Shown piece after piece: positions 18,876 through 28,052 of a stretch of 55,314 bases of DNA. Numbering within the stretch: the stretch's first letter is position 1; the number at the start of each line of letters is the position of its first letter. The position numbers were made by a program, and so were the translations under genes. The DNA comes from Fodinicola feengrottensis (GTDB lineage: Bacteria > Actinomycetota > Actinomycetes > Mycobacteriales > HKI-0501): NCBI RefSeq assembly GCF_010993775.1, contig NZ_WOTO01000061.1:1-55314 (forward strand). Direction: 5' to 3'. Under the pieces are notes generated by a model that had not been told where the DNA came from, did not search any database, and was given only the letters and a program-made list of their open reading frames with translations.

Positions 18876-19801
18876 ATGACCACCAGTGTTTTTTTTTCCC
18901 CGTATCTCAGGCCCACACCCGTGCCCCCGTCGCACCGTTTGGACTCGCGCCAGCTGACCCGTACGGCCGGTGTAACCGTCGTCCTCAGTCTGCTTCTGGT
19001 GCTGCTCACGTTGCTCTTCCTCTACGCCTTTCCGTTCTTCGCGAACAACCGAATTATCAGCCTGACCAGCACAAACGCCATGTCGGTCGCGGCCGGCATC
19101 GGAGCGGCCGCGGTGTCTTTGCTGGTCCTTGGGCGGCTGCGCCAGCTGCCCGCGCCGGTAGCCACGATTCTCGTCTCGCTGGCCGTGGGTTTCGTGCCGG
19201 CGGCGATCGCCGGCGGCGTGGTCATCGTCAACACCGGCGCGCCGCAGGGCTTCGCGGTGCTGCTCAACATCCTGATCGGGGCCCTGATCTACGGCCTGGT
19301 GGCGTTGGTCCGGCCCATCCAGGTCGCGCTCGGCGCGGTCATGGTCGCGGTCTTCACCGCGCTGGCCTTCCGGTTCGTCGGCGCTCTCACGTCGACGATT
19401 TTGTTGCACTGGCTGGTGTACGGGCTGCAGCTGGGCATTGCCGAGCTGCAGCCGATCGCGATCGGCATCAACGTCGTGGTGGAGGTCCTGGCGACCGCCA
19501 TCTGCGTCGCCGCGATCGTGCCGGCGGCGTGGTGCGGTCCGCCGCGGTCGCCGGGCACCCGGTCCGCGCCGGCCTGCTGGTCGGGCTGCTGCCGGGCGGG
19601 CTGAGCCTGGTGATCGACCTGATCAGCTGGCTGCCCGTACTCCTGTTCCCGACCGACGGCGACGGCTCGACGATCGACTTCTGGTTCACGGTCGGCGCCT
19701 CCGCCGGCTATGCCCTGGTGGGTACGTCGCTTGGCGCGTTGATCGGCGTCCTGGTGGCGCTCGTCGCCCGCCCCGCCCGGATCGTACTCAAACCGACCTG
19801 A
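18876..19801 (+). CDS. Polytopic membrane protein of unknown function
   Basis: Begins MTTSVFFSPYLRP after an AGGAG at 18862, with about eight hydrophobic helices (VTVVLSLLLVLLTLLFLYAF, MSVAAGIGAAAVSLLVLG, LNILIGALIYGLVALV, VVVEVLATAICVAAIV). The last 85 residues (RSAAVAGHPVRAGLLVGLLPGG onward) are reached only after a single missing G at about 19533, giving a total near 308 residues. Divergent from the fibronectin-III gene and 15 bases upstream of the glyoxalase-like gene, with which it probably forms an operon. No family recognised. Confidence 0.6.
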
Positions 19802-19816
19802 CCTCCAAGGAGCCCG

Positions 19817-20455
19817 ATGCCGGCCGTTGACCCGGATTTCGACCACCTGGTCTATGCCACCGCCGACCTCGCGGCGACCGTCCGCCGGTTCGCCGAGCTG
19901 ACCGGGATCACGCCGGCCGAGGGCGGCCGGCACGTCGGCCGCGGCACCCGCAACTTCCTGGCCGGCCTCGGCGGCCGGCGCTACCTGGAGATCATCGGCC
20001 CGGATCCTGACCAGCCCACGCGGACGCGCGCGCCGCGTCCTTTCGGCATCGACGACCTGTCCACCACCGCGCTGGTCACCTGGGCCGTACGCGCGACGGA
20101 TCTCGAAGAGCGGGTCTCCAAGGCGCGTACGGCCGGATACGACCCGGGCTCGATCGGCCTACTGTCCCGCCGCACTCCGGCCGGTGACCTGCTGCAATGG
20201 CGGCTCACCACGCCGGCGTCGGGCGACCGGCAGGGCATCGTGCCCTTCCTGATCGACTGGGGAACCACCACCCACCCGGCCGACGCCAACCTGCCCGCCG
20301 TCGACCTGACGTCCCTCATCGCCACCCATCCCGACCCGGCGGCGGCCGAGTCGCGACTGGCCGCTCTCGGGGTGACCTTGCCCGTACGACCCGGCGCCGA
20401 GGAAAGCCTCACAGCAACCCTCCAGACCCCACACGGCTGGGTCACCCTCACCTAG
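19817..20455 (+). CDS. Glyoxalase-like (VOC-fold) protein
   Basis: A 212-residue intact protein. It opens with DFDHLVYATADLAATVRRFAEL, the VOC metal-site strand (His in DHLVY) and helix, and continues GGRHVGRGTRNFLAGLGGRRYLEIIG with the conserved Glu in YLEIIG, typical of the glyoxalase-like PF13468 group. The second half (LLSRRTPAGDLLQWRLT) fits the same fold. Substrate unknown. It is preceded by CCAAGGAG eight bases before the ATG and followed by a large palindrome at 20484. Confidence 0.75.
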   Translation: MPAVDPDFDHLVYATADLAATVRRFAELTGITPAEGGRHVGRGTRNFLAGLGGRRYLEIIGPDPDQPTRTRAPRPFGIDDLSTTALVTWAVRATDLEERVSKARTAGYDPGSIGLLSRRTPAGDLLQWRLTTPASGDRQGIVPFLIDWGTTTHPADANLPAVDLTSLIATHPDPAAAESRLAALGVTLPVRPGAEESLTATLQTPHGWVTLT

Positions 20456-20483
20456 CGGCAGCGATGCGCGCGGCGGTCGGTGT

Positions 20484-20568
20484 TGTTGATCTTGGTTAGT
20501 TGGCCCGTACGAAAACGACATTCCGGACTGATGCCCGTTATGGGTGGGCCAACTAACCAAGATCAACA
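20484..20568. repeat. Long intergenic palindrome, GTTGATCTTG family, member 1
   Basis: A perfect 23-base inverted repeat (arms 20484-20506 and 20546-20568, TGTTGATCTTGG... ) encloses a 39-base spacer. It lies between the glyoxalase-like gene and the serine peptidase, which are convergent. The arm ends and the AAAACG-ACAT...GGACTGA spacer motif are shared with the palindrome at 37195-37283. It may act as a bidirectional terminator or be a mobile palindromic element. Confidence 0.85.
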
Positions 20569-20600
20569 CCGGGCATCCCGGAAGGTTGGCCTCGGACGTA

Positions 20601-20638
20601 CCAGTGCGGCGACGAGGAGACCCCCGCCGCCGCACTGG
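20601..20638 (-). terminator. Terminator-like hairpin after the serine peptidase
   Basis: Inverted repeat CCAGTGCGGCG / CGCCGCACTGG (11 bases per arm, 16-base loop), 29 bases past the stop of the minus-strand peptidase gene at 20667. Confidence 0.6.
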
Positions 20639-20666
20639 AACGCGAAACCTACTGGAGAGCGAAAAC

Positions 20667-23600
20667 CTAACCGATCTTGTACGTGTACGGCAGGACCGAG
20701 ATCACCTCACCGGTGCCCTCGAACGGGATGCCGGTCGCGCCGGTCGGCAGGGTCGGCACCGTCACCAGGTTCAGGTGGCCGGTGACCGTGGAGCCCTTGG
20801 CGCCGTTCGGCGTGATCGTCACCATCACGACCGCGCTCGCGCCCGGCTGGATGACCGCCGGCGCGCCGAAGCCGCCGTTCGGGTCCACCGAATTCGCGTA
20901 CGGGTCGTTGGTGGACGAGGTGACTGCCTTGTCGAAGCCAGCGGTCCGCATCGACGCGGTGTACGACGCCGTGCCGGACGGAGCACCGGATGGGCCGAAC
21001 GGGCCGATTTCCTGGACGCTGCCGAACCAGATTCCCTTGCTGATGAATCCGGTGTGCTCGGAGATCGTGGCGATCGAGACCGTGCTGCCGTTCTGTGCGG
21101 CCTGCAGGTCACCGAGCACGTCGATGCCCGCGGCCGAGCCCTGCAGCTCGATCTGCGCCGGCACGCTGGAAGACGTGGCGACGCTGAGCTTGCTGGTGTC
21201 CGGCGGCACCGAGTAGACCGGCGCGTTGGAGCCGACCTCGGGCAGGTCCACCGTGGTGTTGCCCTGGATGGCCACCGGCTGGATGGTCTGCACCGTGTTC
21301 GTACGAGCGTTCACGCCCACCGCGATCGGCTCGACTCCAGTGTTGTGCACAATCACCGGCACCTGCGTCGCCTTGCCCGCCGTCAAGGTCGTGTGCGCCG
21401 ACGCGGCAGGCCCGCGGCCTTCACGTCCACCTTGTCGTAGCCGACGGTTCCGTTGAACTGCTCGGAAATGTCCGAACCGGTCACCGGGTTCTGTACGACC
21501 ACCACGAAAGTCCAGCGGCCGGGCAGCAGCGGGTTCGCGTCGAACAGCTGGACACCCTTGCCCTGGGTGACCGTCTGGTACGACGGGTCCAGCGAGGCGT
21601 TGCTGTTCACGTCGGCGAGTTCGCCGTTCGGGTCGATCAGGATACCGTCGACCAGGTCACCGGCGTCCTTTGCCAGCGTCAGCGCGACATCCAGGTCACG
21701 GTGCCCCTTCGCCACGTCGAACTGGTAGCTGAAGGTCTGCGCCGGCGACTGCGCCCGCGCGTTGCCACCGGTGATGGCGCCACTGAACGTACCGCCGCCG
21801 TGGTTGGTCGGGATCAGGCTGCGCAGGATCACCGACTCCGAGGTCTGGTGCCCGTCGGAGCTGGCGAAAGTCGCCGAGTAGTCGGCGTCCCCCCACCGCT
21901 GGCCGGCGTGGTCATCGAGACCTTGACCTGCTTGCTGGCACCCGGCGCGAGGATGAAGTTCGCCGGGCTGATCTGCCCGTACGGGACAGTGCGCTCGTTG
22001 TCGGTGGCGAGCTGGATCGGGCCGGTGTAAGCCGCCCGCGCCGGCCAGCGAGTAAAGCACCGCGGTCCACGTGCCGGCCTTGGGAGAACGTACGTCCACG
22101 TTGGCGTAGTTAGCCGTCGCGGGACCGCCCTGCGGCCGGCTGTTGGCCACGAAAGTGCCGTCCGGAGCCAACAACGTCATCCGTACGACCGGGGTCACCG
22201 ACGCACCGTTGACGGTCTTCGGGCTGCCCTGCCAGGCCATCCGCTCGAACAGCCGCTGCGAACCGGCCGGCACGGTGAACGTGACCTTCTTGTACGCCCA
22301 CGTGGCTCCGTTGTAGTAAGAGAAAGTCGGCAACGTGGAGGAGTCGAAAGCGGTGCTGGCGCGGGCCGACGAGATCGGCGCGAAACCACGGGTGCCACCG
22401 GCCACCGTCAACGCCTTGTTGCCCACGTTCGTGACCTTGACCGTGCTCGACTGGGTGCTGCCCGGCGCGCCGGACAACGTGACCTGGTTGGTCGACAGGG
22501 TGATGTTGGAGCTCACGCCGGCCGGGGCGCGGGAACTGCCCGGCGCGGTCAGCGCGGCCTCGACGGCGGCGCGGGCATCCAGCAGACCCGAACCCTGCTC
22601 GTCGGCCGGCAGGCCGAGGTCGCGGGGGTGGTGCCGGTGATCAGCTGCTTGACCAGCGCGGGAGACGGCGAGGCGCCCTTGTGGGTGCCGCGGTACGCCT
22701 GAATGACCAGCGCCGCGACGCCGGCGGTCAGCGGGGCCGACTCGCTCGTACCGCCGAAGGACTGCACGTCGGCGCCCTGCGTCGGCGACTGGAACGTCCG
22801 GCATTCGGCGTAGGTCGGCTCACAGTCCGACCAGTTACCCTCGCCGGGCGCCACCAGGTCGACCGTACGGCCGCCCTGCGTCAGGCCGGACGACGACAGC
22901 GCGGAAATGTTGTCGCTGATCCATTTTCCGTTGGAGAACGGGAAAGCCGCGTACGTGGTCTGCGCGTACAGCCGGTTGTCCGTGGTCGCGCCGGCGGAGA
23001 TCACCAGCGGGTCGGTGGCCGGCGAGCCGATCGTGCCGGTGATGCCGGCGTCGCCGCTGGAGGCGGTGACGGTGATCCCGGCGGCGACCGCCTGGTCGTT
23101 GAAGACCTGGAACAGCGCGCGCGAGCTGCTGTCCGGGTATTGGTTCAGGCCGAGCGACTCGTTGATCACGTCGACGTGGTCGACGGTCACCGCGTAGTCG
23201 ATGGCCTGCAGGACCGCGGAGTTCGTCGCGGTGGAGCCGAAAACGTTCAGGCCGACCAGGCTGGCGCCCGGTGCCACGCCGCGGATCCGGATGTTGCAGC
23301 CCGGCGGCAGCGGGTGGGCCTGGTTGACGAACTTGGAGAGGTCGTGCACGACAGTGCCCTGCGCGGCGATCGAGGAGGCGTCACCGTACGCTTCGGCCCC
23401 GGCGTCGGTCGTGTTCGGCCCGTCCCCGGAGAAGTCCTGGTAGTCGGCGAAAACGTGGCTGCCGTCGGGCCGGATGAAGTCCGCGTAGTTCGGGTTCATG
23501 TTGTCGGCCAGGAAGGCGACCTTGACCCCGGCACCGGACGCCAGGTCCGCGGCGCTCTTGCTGCCGTCGGTGCTGGCGGCGTGGATGGAGGTCAGCGCCT

Positions 23601-24114
23601 CCGGCTCCAGCAGCGGCTTGCTCGGGTCGGCCGGGCAGATCGCCCCGGGCGCGTCATTAGGCGTCGCGGCCTTGGCCGAGGTGCCGGTGCTCGCGCCCGC
23701 GGCCGGGCCGGCGGTCGGCGCCGGCAGCTGGACCTTGGAGTCGGGAAGGACCGCCGCGACCGACGGGTCAGCGGCCAGCGCGGCCGCCTGATCCGGCGTC
23801 ACGGTCGCGGAAAACGCGTTACCCAGCGCGAAATGCTTGACCTTCGACGGTTTCGCGCCGGACAGCCGGCCCAACACCGCGTCCTGGGCACTGGTCGCCT
23901 TGGCCTTGCGGTTGGACGACTGCGCCTTGGTCGCCGGGTTGGCACCCAGCTGGTCGTGCAGCACGACCACGACGGCGCGGTCGGCGCCACTCGCGGAAGC
24001 GGGCTTCACGGTCGACGGGCCCGCGGTCGCGGGCTGCCCGATCGCGAACGGAATAGTGACCGCCAGTGCCACCGCACTGACGACCGTTCTGGTCCTTCTT
24101 TTTGCCGAGTGCAT
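20667..24114 (-). CDS. Very large secreted S8-like serine peptidase with sedolisin-like active-site residues
   Basis: ATG at 24114 follows GAGGGGACGAGG. Residues 1-32 are a signal peptide (VVSAVALAVTIPFAIGQPATA). An inhibitor I9-like prodomain spans about 47-128. The peptidase domain has LADNMNPNYADF (Asp204), GVAPGASLVGLNVFG, and GGTSESAPLTAGVAALV with Ser457. The canonical His of HGTH is absent: the aligned stretch is AAQGTVV. Instead there is E241-x3-D245 and SSGDAG (Asp355), which are features of sedolisins (S53). After the peptidase come about 650 residues of beta-rich Ser/Thr/Val domains, ending YTYKIG. Frame changes near 22620, 22035, 21890 and 21395. Placed between the type VII cluster and a WXG100 pair, but with its own signal peptide. 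Confidence 0.7.
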
Positions 24115-24366
24115 TCGCCGCCTCGTCCCCTCACCGCGGAAGAAAAAAATTGCCAGAACCCGGGATAAAGACCCAGGTCCGGAGTGACTATTGCCCGGCG
24201 TACGAGCGCAGCACAATAGGCGAATCGGCTGAGCGGAATTGGTCGGTTTTAAAGTGAAAAAGAACAAATACCCGAATCACTGGATCGTGTTTGTTTTGCG
24301 GTGATCAACAACAGACCAAGAAAACTTTGGATTCAGAACAGGGTCCTTTAATGTTCGGAAAAAGGC

Positions 24367-24406
24367 GAAGGTGGAGCGGCCGGATTGGGGCGGCCACTCC
24401 ACCTTC
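24367..24406 (-). terminator. Terminator-like hairpin after the WXG100 pair
   Basis: Arms GAAGGTGGAG and CTCCACCTTC, extended inward by GGCC/GGCC across one mismatch, 80 bases downstream of the second WXG100 stop. This probably ends the two-gene operon. Confidence 0.6.
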
Positions 24407-24485
24407 TACTCGGGGAGATCCTGGACGGATCTGTTCAGTTGTGTTCGTACGACCTCAGAGGCGGTTTCTTTGCCAATCGGGAGCG

Positions 24486-24785
24486 CTATCCGCCGAACAG
24501 CCCGTTGAGCTTGCCCATCAGCGCGGAGTAGTTGCTGGCGGCGCCGTCGGTGGCCGACACGAGCTTGTTGAACGCGCTCTGCACCTGGGTGAAGTGCGCG
24601 TCGTATTCCTGGTGCTGCTTGGAATAACCCTCGGAGGAGCCACCGTCCCATTTGGACAGGGTGTCCTTGGCGGCCGAGTTGATCTCGTTCAGGATGCCGT
24701 TGAACCGGCCAATGTAGCTCTGCTGGTCCGACGCCAGGTTCTGCAGCCCGGAAACGTTGCCGCCGACCTCGTACTGTGCGCCCAT
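24486..24785 (-). CDS. WXG100 family protein (EsxA-like)
   Basis: A 99-residue all-helical protein with the W-x-G turn in LSKWDGGSSEGY at about residues 45-56 and long helices on both sides. Length, lack of signal peptide, and pairing with another helical-hairpin gene 26 bases upstream are typical of ESX heterodimer substrates. A Y-x3-D/E-like export signal is suggested near YSKQHQEYD rather than at the extreme C-terminus, which ends KLNGLFGG. Secretion by the ESX machine encoded to the left is inferred. Confidence 0.85.
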   Translation of the reverse strand: MGAQYEVGGNVSGLQNLASDQQSYIGRFNGILNEINSAAKDTLSKWDGGSSEGYSKQHQEYDAHFTQVQSAFNKLVSATDGAASNYSALMGKLNGLFGG

Positions 24786-24811
24786 GACAAATCCTCGCTC
24801 TCAGGTTCGGC

Positions 24812-25151
24812 TTAGCGGTTGGGGTTGGCGATCAGGGCAGACAGGCCGGAGCTGGCGCTGGACAGGTCGTCACCGGACTGCTGATCGGTGGAATTGACCC
24901 CGGTCTGCGCATCACTCAGGTGAATACCGTGCGTGTTGATCCACTGCATCAACTCACCAAAACGACCCACCAACTCGTTCTTCGCGTTCTGGAACGCCAC
25001 CAACCCATTGCCCTGAATCACGTCCTTCCTTGGACATGTCATCAATCAACGCGTTCAACTGCTGCTGAATGCTCTGCGCCTGCGAACCCAGATGCTGCCC
25101 GCCCTGACCCAACGCATTCGCCTGAGTCAAACCAATGAAGTTGTCAGCCAT
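24812..25151 (-). CDS. WXG100-like partner protein (EsxB-like), frameshifted by a 4-base duplication
   Basis: MADNFIGLTQANALGQGGQHLGSQAQSIQQQLNALIDDMSK is the first helix. CCTTCCTT at 25024-25031 is an exact 4-base tandem duplication; removing one copy joins the frame to DVIQGNGLVAFQNAKNELVGRFGELMQWINTHGIHL, giving a 111-residue protein of normal size for the family. There is no canonical W-x-G; the turn has GNGL. It precedes the EsxA-like gene by 26 bases on the same strand. GGGAGTGAG lies just upstream of the ATG. Confidence 0.75.
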
Positions 25152-25304
25152 CGCACTCACTCCCTTGTGTTCCGTCCCCCGGCTCCCCGCCGGGCATGAC
25201 ACAAGAATGCCGGTCGGGCCGCCCATGCGCCTCCGCGGACCGCGGAGGTGGCACGAACTGGGGACCCGGCCGGCTCTGAGCTGCGATTTCTCCCCTCAGC
25301 CGCG

Positions 25305-25378
25305 GTGACAATCGGATTCCGATTGCGCCAACGGCACCCACTTCACCTGCGGAAATGTGCTGGCACGTGACAATCGGA
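25305..25378 (-). promoter_or_regulatory. Candidate operator upstream of the WXG100 pair
   Basis: A perfect 8-1-8 palindrome CAATCGGATTCCGATTG (25309-25325) overlaps the 12-mer GTGACAATCGGA, which recurs as an exact direct repeat at 25367-25378. Both lie 150-230 bases upstream of the WXG100 start, in the only gap that could hold its promoter. A regulator binding site is inferred; the regulator is unknown. Confidence 0.45.
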
Positions 25379-25386
25379 CATCGACC

Positions 25387-26676
25387 TCAGTCGGGTACGC
25401 CGGCCGCCAACCGCTGCGCCGCCGCCGCGACGGCGTCCAGCGTCGGTCGTAGGGCCGGGCTGAGCAGCTGGCCGTCGCGCTTGACGACCTTCCCGGCGAC
25501 CAGCACGGTGTCCACGTTGCCGGGGTGCGCCGCGGTCACGACCGCGCCGATCGGGTCGTGGTGTACGGCACCGACGAGGTTGAGCGCGTCCGTACGCAGC
25601 AGCACGACATCGGCCTGTTTACCAGGGCTTAGCGAGCCAATCCGGTCCCGCATGCCCAGCGCGGCGGCGCCGTCGATGGTGGCCATCCGCAGGACGTCGG
25701 CCGGGCTGACCCGTACGCCTTCGCCAAACTGTCCTGTCAGCAACGTCGCCCGCATCACCGAAAAGGGGTCGCCGGCAACAGACGTCACCACGTCGACGCC
25801 CAGCCCAGTGGTCACACCGAGTGCCGCCAGCCGTCCGACAGTGGGCGCGCCATGGCCCATTCGCGCCTCCACCGCGGGCGTGATGGACACCGCGCCGCCG
25901 GACTCGCCAATCAGTTTCAGCTCGTCGTCAGGCAGCGAGTTGGCGTGCACATAAGTCGTGTCCGCGGTCAGCAGGCCCTGGTCGCGGAGCGTCTCGATCG
26001 GCCGATGCGCGACCGGCCCGGAGCCACGTGGACGAAGATCCGCAGCCCCAGCTCCGCGGCCATCCGCCAGTCTTCGATCGTCTGGTCAAGACGCTGGTAC
26101 GACGGCCCAAGCGGCCCCCCAGCGCCATCGTCACCAGCTGCGCGTCCGACCGGAAATACTGGTCGCGTACCCGCCGCACCTCGGACGGCGTGCGCTGGTC
26201 ACCGGCCGCCACCGAGTAGCCGTACCCGAAAACCGCCCGAATGCCGGCCTCGGTCAGCCCGGCGACCGCCGCGTCGGCGTGCTCGGGCCGGCGCTGGATG
26301 TGCGAGAAGTCCTGCAGCGTGGTGATGCCCGCGTCGAGGCACTCCAGCGCCCCCGCCAGCGTGCTGACGCGTACGTCCTCAGAGGTGAATCGCGAGGCCA
26401 ACACGCCTCCGACCAGATCCAGGTAAGCCATCAGATCGATGTCGACGGCGACGCTGCGCAGCGCGGCCTGCCAGGTGTGCCGGTGGGTGTCCACCAGCCC
26501 GGGCATCACGATCCGGTCAGTGGCGTCGTCGATCACCTTCGCGTCCGCGACCGACAGCTCCGGCCCGACCGCGACGATCCGGTCGTCCTCGATCAGCACG
26601 TCGGTCTTTGGCCGTACGACTGGTGCCGGCTCTCGGTGTCGATCACCCAACCGTTGCGCAGCAAGGTCCGTTCCAT
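25387..26676 (-). CDS. Amidohydrolase of the TrzA/AtzB/8-oxoguanine-deaminase-like group
   Basis: Starts MERTLLRNGWVIDTE; after a frame change near 26630 continues VLIEDDRIVAVGPEL, then the metal-binding HxH-type motif MPGLVDTHRHTWQAALR and the strand DAGITTLQDFSH. The C-terminal half includes VSITPAVEARMGHG, GLGVDVVTS, then AALGMRDRIGSLSPGKQADVVLLR, the classic amidohydrolase ending. A second frame change is near 26030. The family hydrolyses C-N bonds of heterocycles (cytosine, guanine or triazine type); the exact substrate cannot be told. Divergent from the acyl-CoA dehydrogenase with a shared control region. Confidence 0.75.
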
Positions 26677-26695
26677 CAGTGTCACTCCTTCAATT

Positions 26696-26742
26696 GAAAA
26701 GCTTTTCACAAAGCTATCACGTGAAGGGTTGCCATTTTCACG
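26696..26742. promoter_or_regulatory. Palindromic control region between amidohydrolase and acyl-CoA dehydrogenase
   Basis: The 121-base divergent gap holds the palindrome GAAAAGCTTTTC (26696-26707), a TCACGTGA palindrome, and half-sites CGTGAA / TTCACG separated by 11 bases (26720-26742). AT content is much higher than its surroundings, fitting two back-to-back promoters under one regulator. Inferred from sequence symmetry alone. Confidence 0.5.
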
Positions 26743-26797
26743 TTCCCTCTCCGCTGGCGGTCGCCTAACGTACGAAGCAACCAGCGCGCGACCCCTT

Positions 26798-27980
26798 ATG
26801 GAGCAGACCGTGAACTCACCGGACAGTGCCGACTTCCTCGACCTCGACAGCGAGCTGACCGGTGAGGAACGGGACATCCGCGACGCGGTCCGGGCGTACG
26901 CGAGCGCCGAGCTCGAACCGAACATCGCCGACTGGTACGAGACCGGCGCGCTGCCGGCGAAGCAGCTCGCCAAGGGCTTCGGCCAGCTCGGGCTGCTCGG
27001 CATGCACCTGGAGGGCTACGGCTGCGCCGGGCACCAGCGCCGTCGCGTACGGCATCGCCTGCCGCGAACTGGAGGCGGTCGACTCCGGGCTGCGCAGTTT
27101 CGTGTCCGTGCAGGGCTCGCTGGCGATGTTCGCGATCCACCGCTGGGGCACCGAAGAGCAGCGCCAGCAGTGGCTGCCCGCGATGGCCACCGGCGAACTG
27201 CTCGGCTGTTTTGGCCTCACCGAGCCCGATGCCGGCAGCGACCCCGGCAGCATGCGTACGCGGGCCCGCCGCGACGGCGGCGACTGGGTCATTGATGGCA
27301 CCAAGATGTGGATCACCAACGGCACGGTCGCCGATGTCGCGGTCGTCTGGGCCCAGACCGACGAAGGCGTCCGCGGTTTCGTCGTACCCACCAACACCCC
27401 GGGTTTCAGTGCCAACGAAGTGAAACACAAGCTCTCACTGCGCGCGTCCCTGACCGCCGAGCTGGTGCTGGAAGGCGTACGAGTGCCAGCTTCGGCCGCC
27501 TTCCCCGAAGTACGCGGCCTGCGCGGCCCACTCAGCTGCCTGAACGAGGCCCGCTACGGCATCTTGTACGGCGTGGTCGGCGCCGCCCGCGCCTGCTACC
27601 AGTCCGCGCTGAACTACACGCTGAACCGCGAACAGTTCGGCAAACCGTTGGCCGGTTTCCAACTCACCCAACGCAAACTCGCCGACCTGCTGGTCGAGGT
27701 CAACCGCGCCGGCCTGGTCGCGCTGCGCATCGGCCGCCTCAAGGACGCCGGCAAACTGCACCACAACCACGTCAGCTTCGGGAAAATGGCCAACGTCCGC
27801 AGCGCCATCGAAGTCGCCCGTACGGCTCGCACCCTGCTCGGCGCCAACGGCATTTCGTTGGAATATCCGGTCATGCGGCACATGGCCAACCTGGAAACCG
27901 TGCTCACGTACGAAGGCACCGAGGAAATGCACGCCCTCAGCCTCGGCCAGGCCATCACCGGCCTCGCCGCCTTCCGCTGA
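26798..27980 (+). CDS. gcdH: Acyl-CoA dehydrogenase, glutaryl-CoA dehydrogenase type
   Basis: The protein has the glutaryl-CoA dehydrogenase signatures GYGCAGTSAVAYG, ELEAVDSGLRSFVSVQGSLAMF, CFGLTEPDAGSDPGSM, WITNGTVADVAVVWAQT, NEARYGILYG, QLTQRKLADL and the C-terminal YEGTEEMHAL carrying the likely catalytic Glu. It would oxidise and decarboxylate glutaryl-CoA to crotonyl-CoA with FAD in lysine or tryptophan breakdown; assignment to exactly that substrate is by similarity. One extra G at about 27031 (GCCGGGCACC) breaks the frame in the middle of the invariant GCAGTS motif, so this is almost certainly a sequence error. ATG 26798 is used; a GTG at 26809 is an alternative. Confidence 0.85.
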
Positions 27981-27992
27981 CCCCACCGAAGG

Positions 27993-28039
27993 TAACGAAA
28001 CGGCTCAGTCTTTCCGGACTTGGGTGAGCCGTTTCGTTA
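27993..28039. terminator. Bidirectional terminator between convergent genes
   Basis: Perfect 15-base arms TAACGAAACGGCTCA / TGAGCCGTTTCGTTA with a 17-base loop. It lies 12 bases after the acyl-CoA dehydrogenase stop and 13 bases from the end of the convergent glycosyltransferase. Confidence 0.8.
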
Positions 28040-28052
28040 TATTCGTGGAAAA

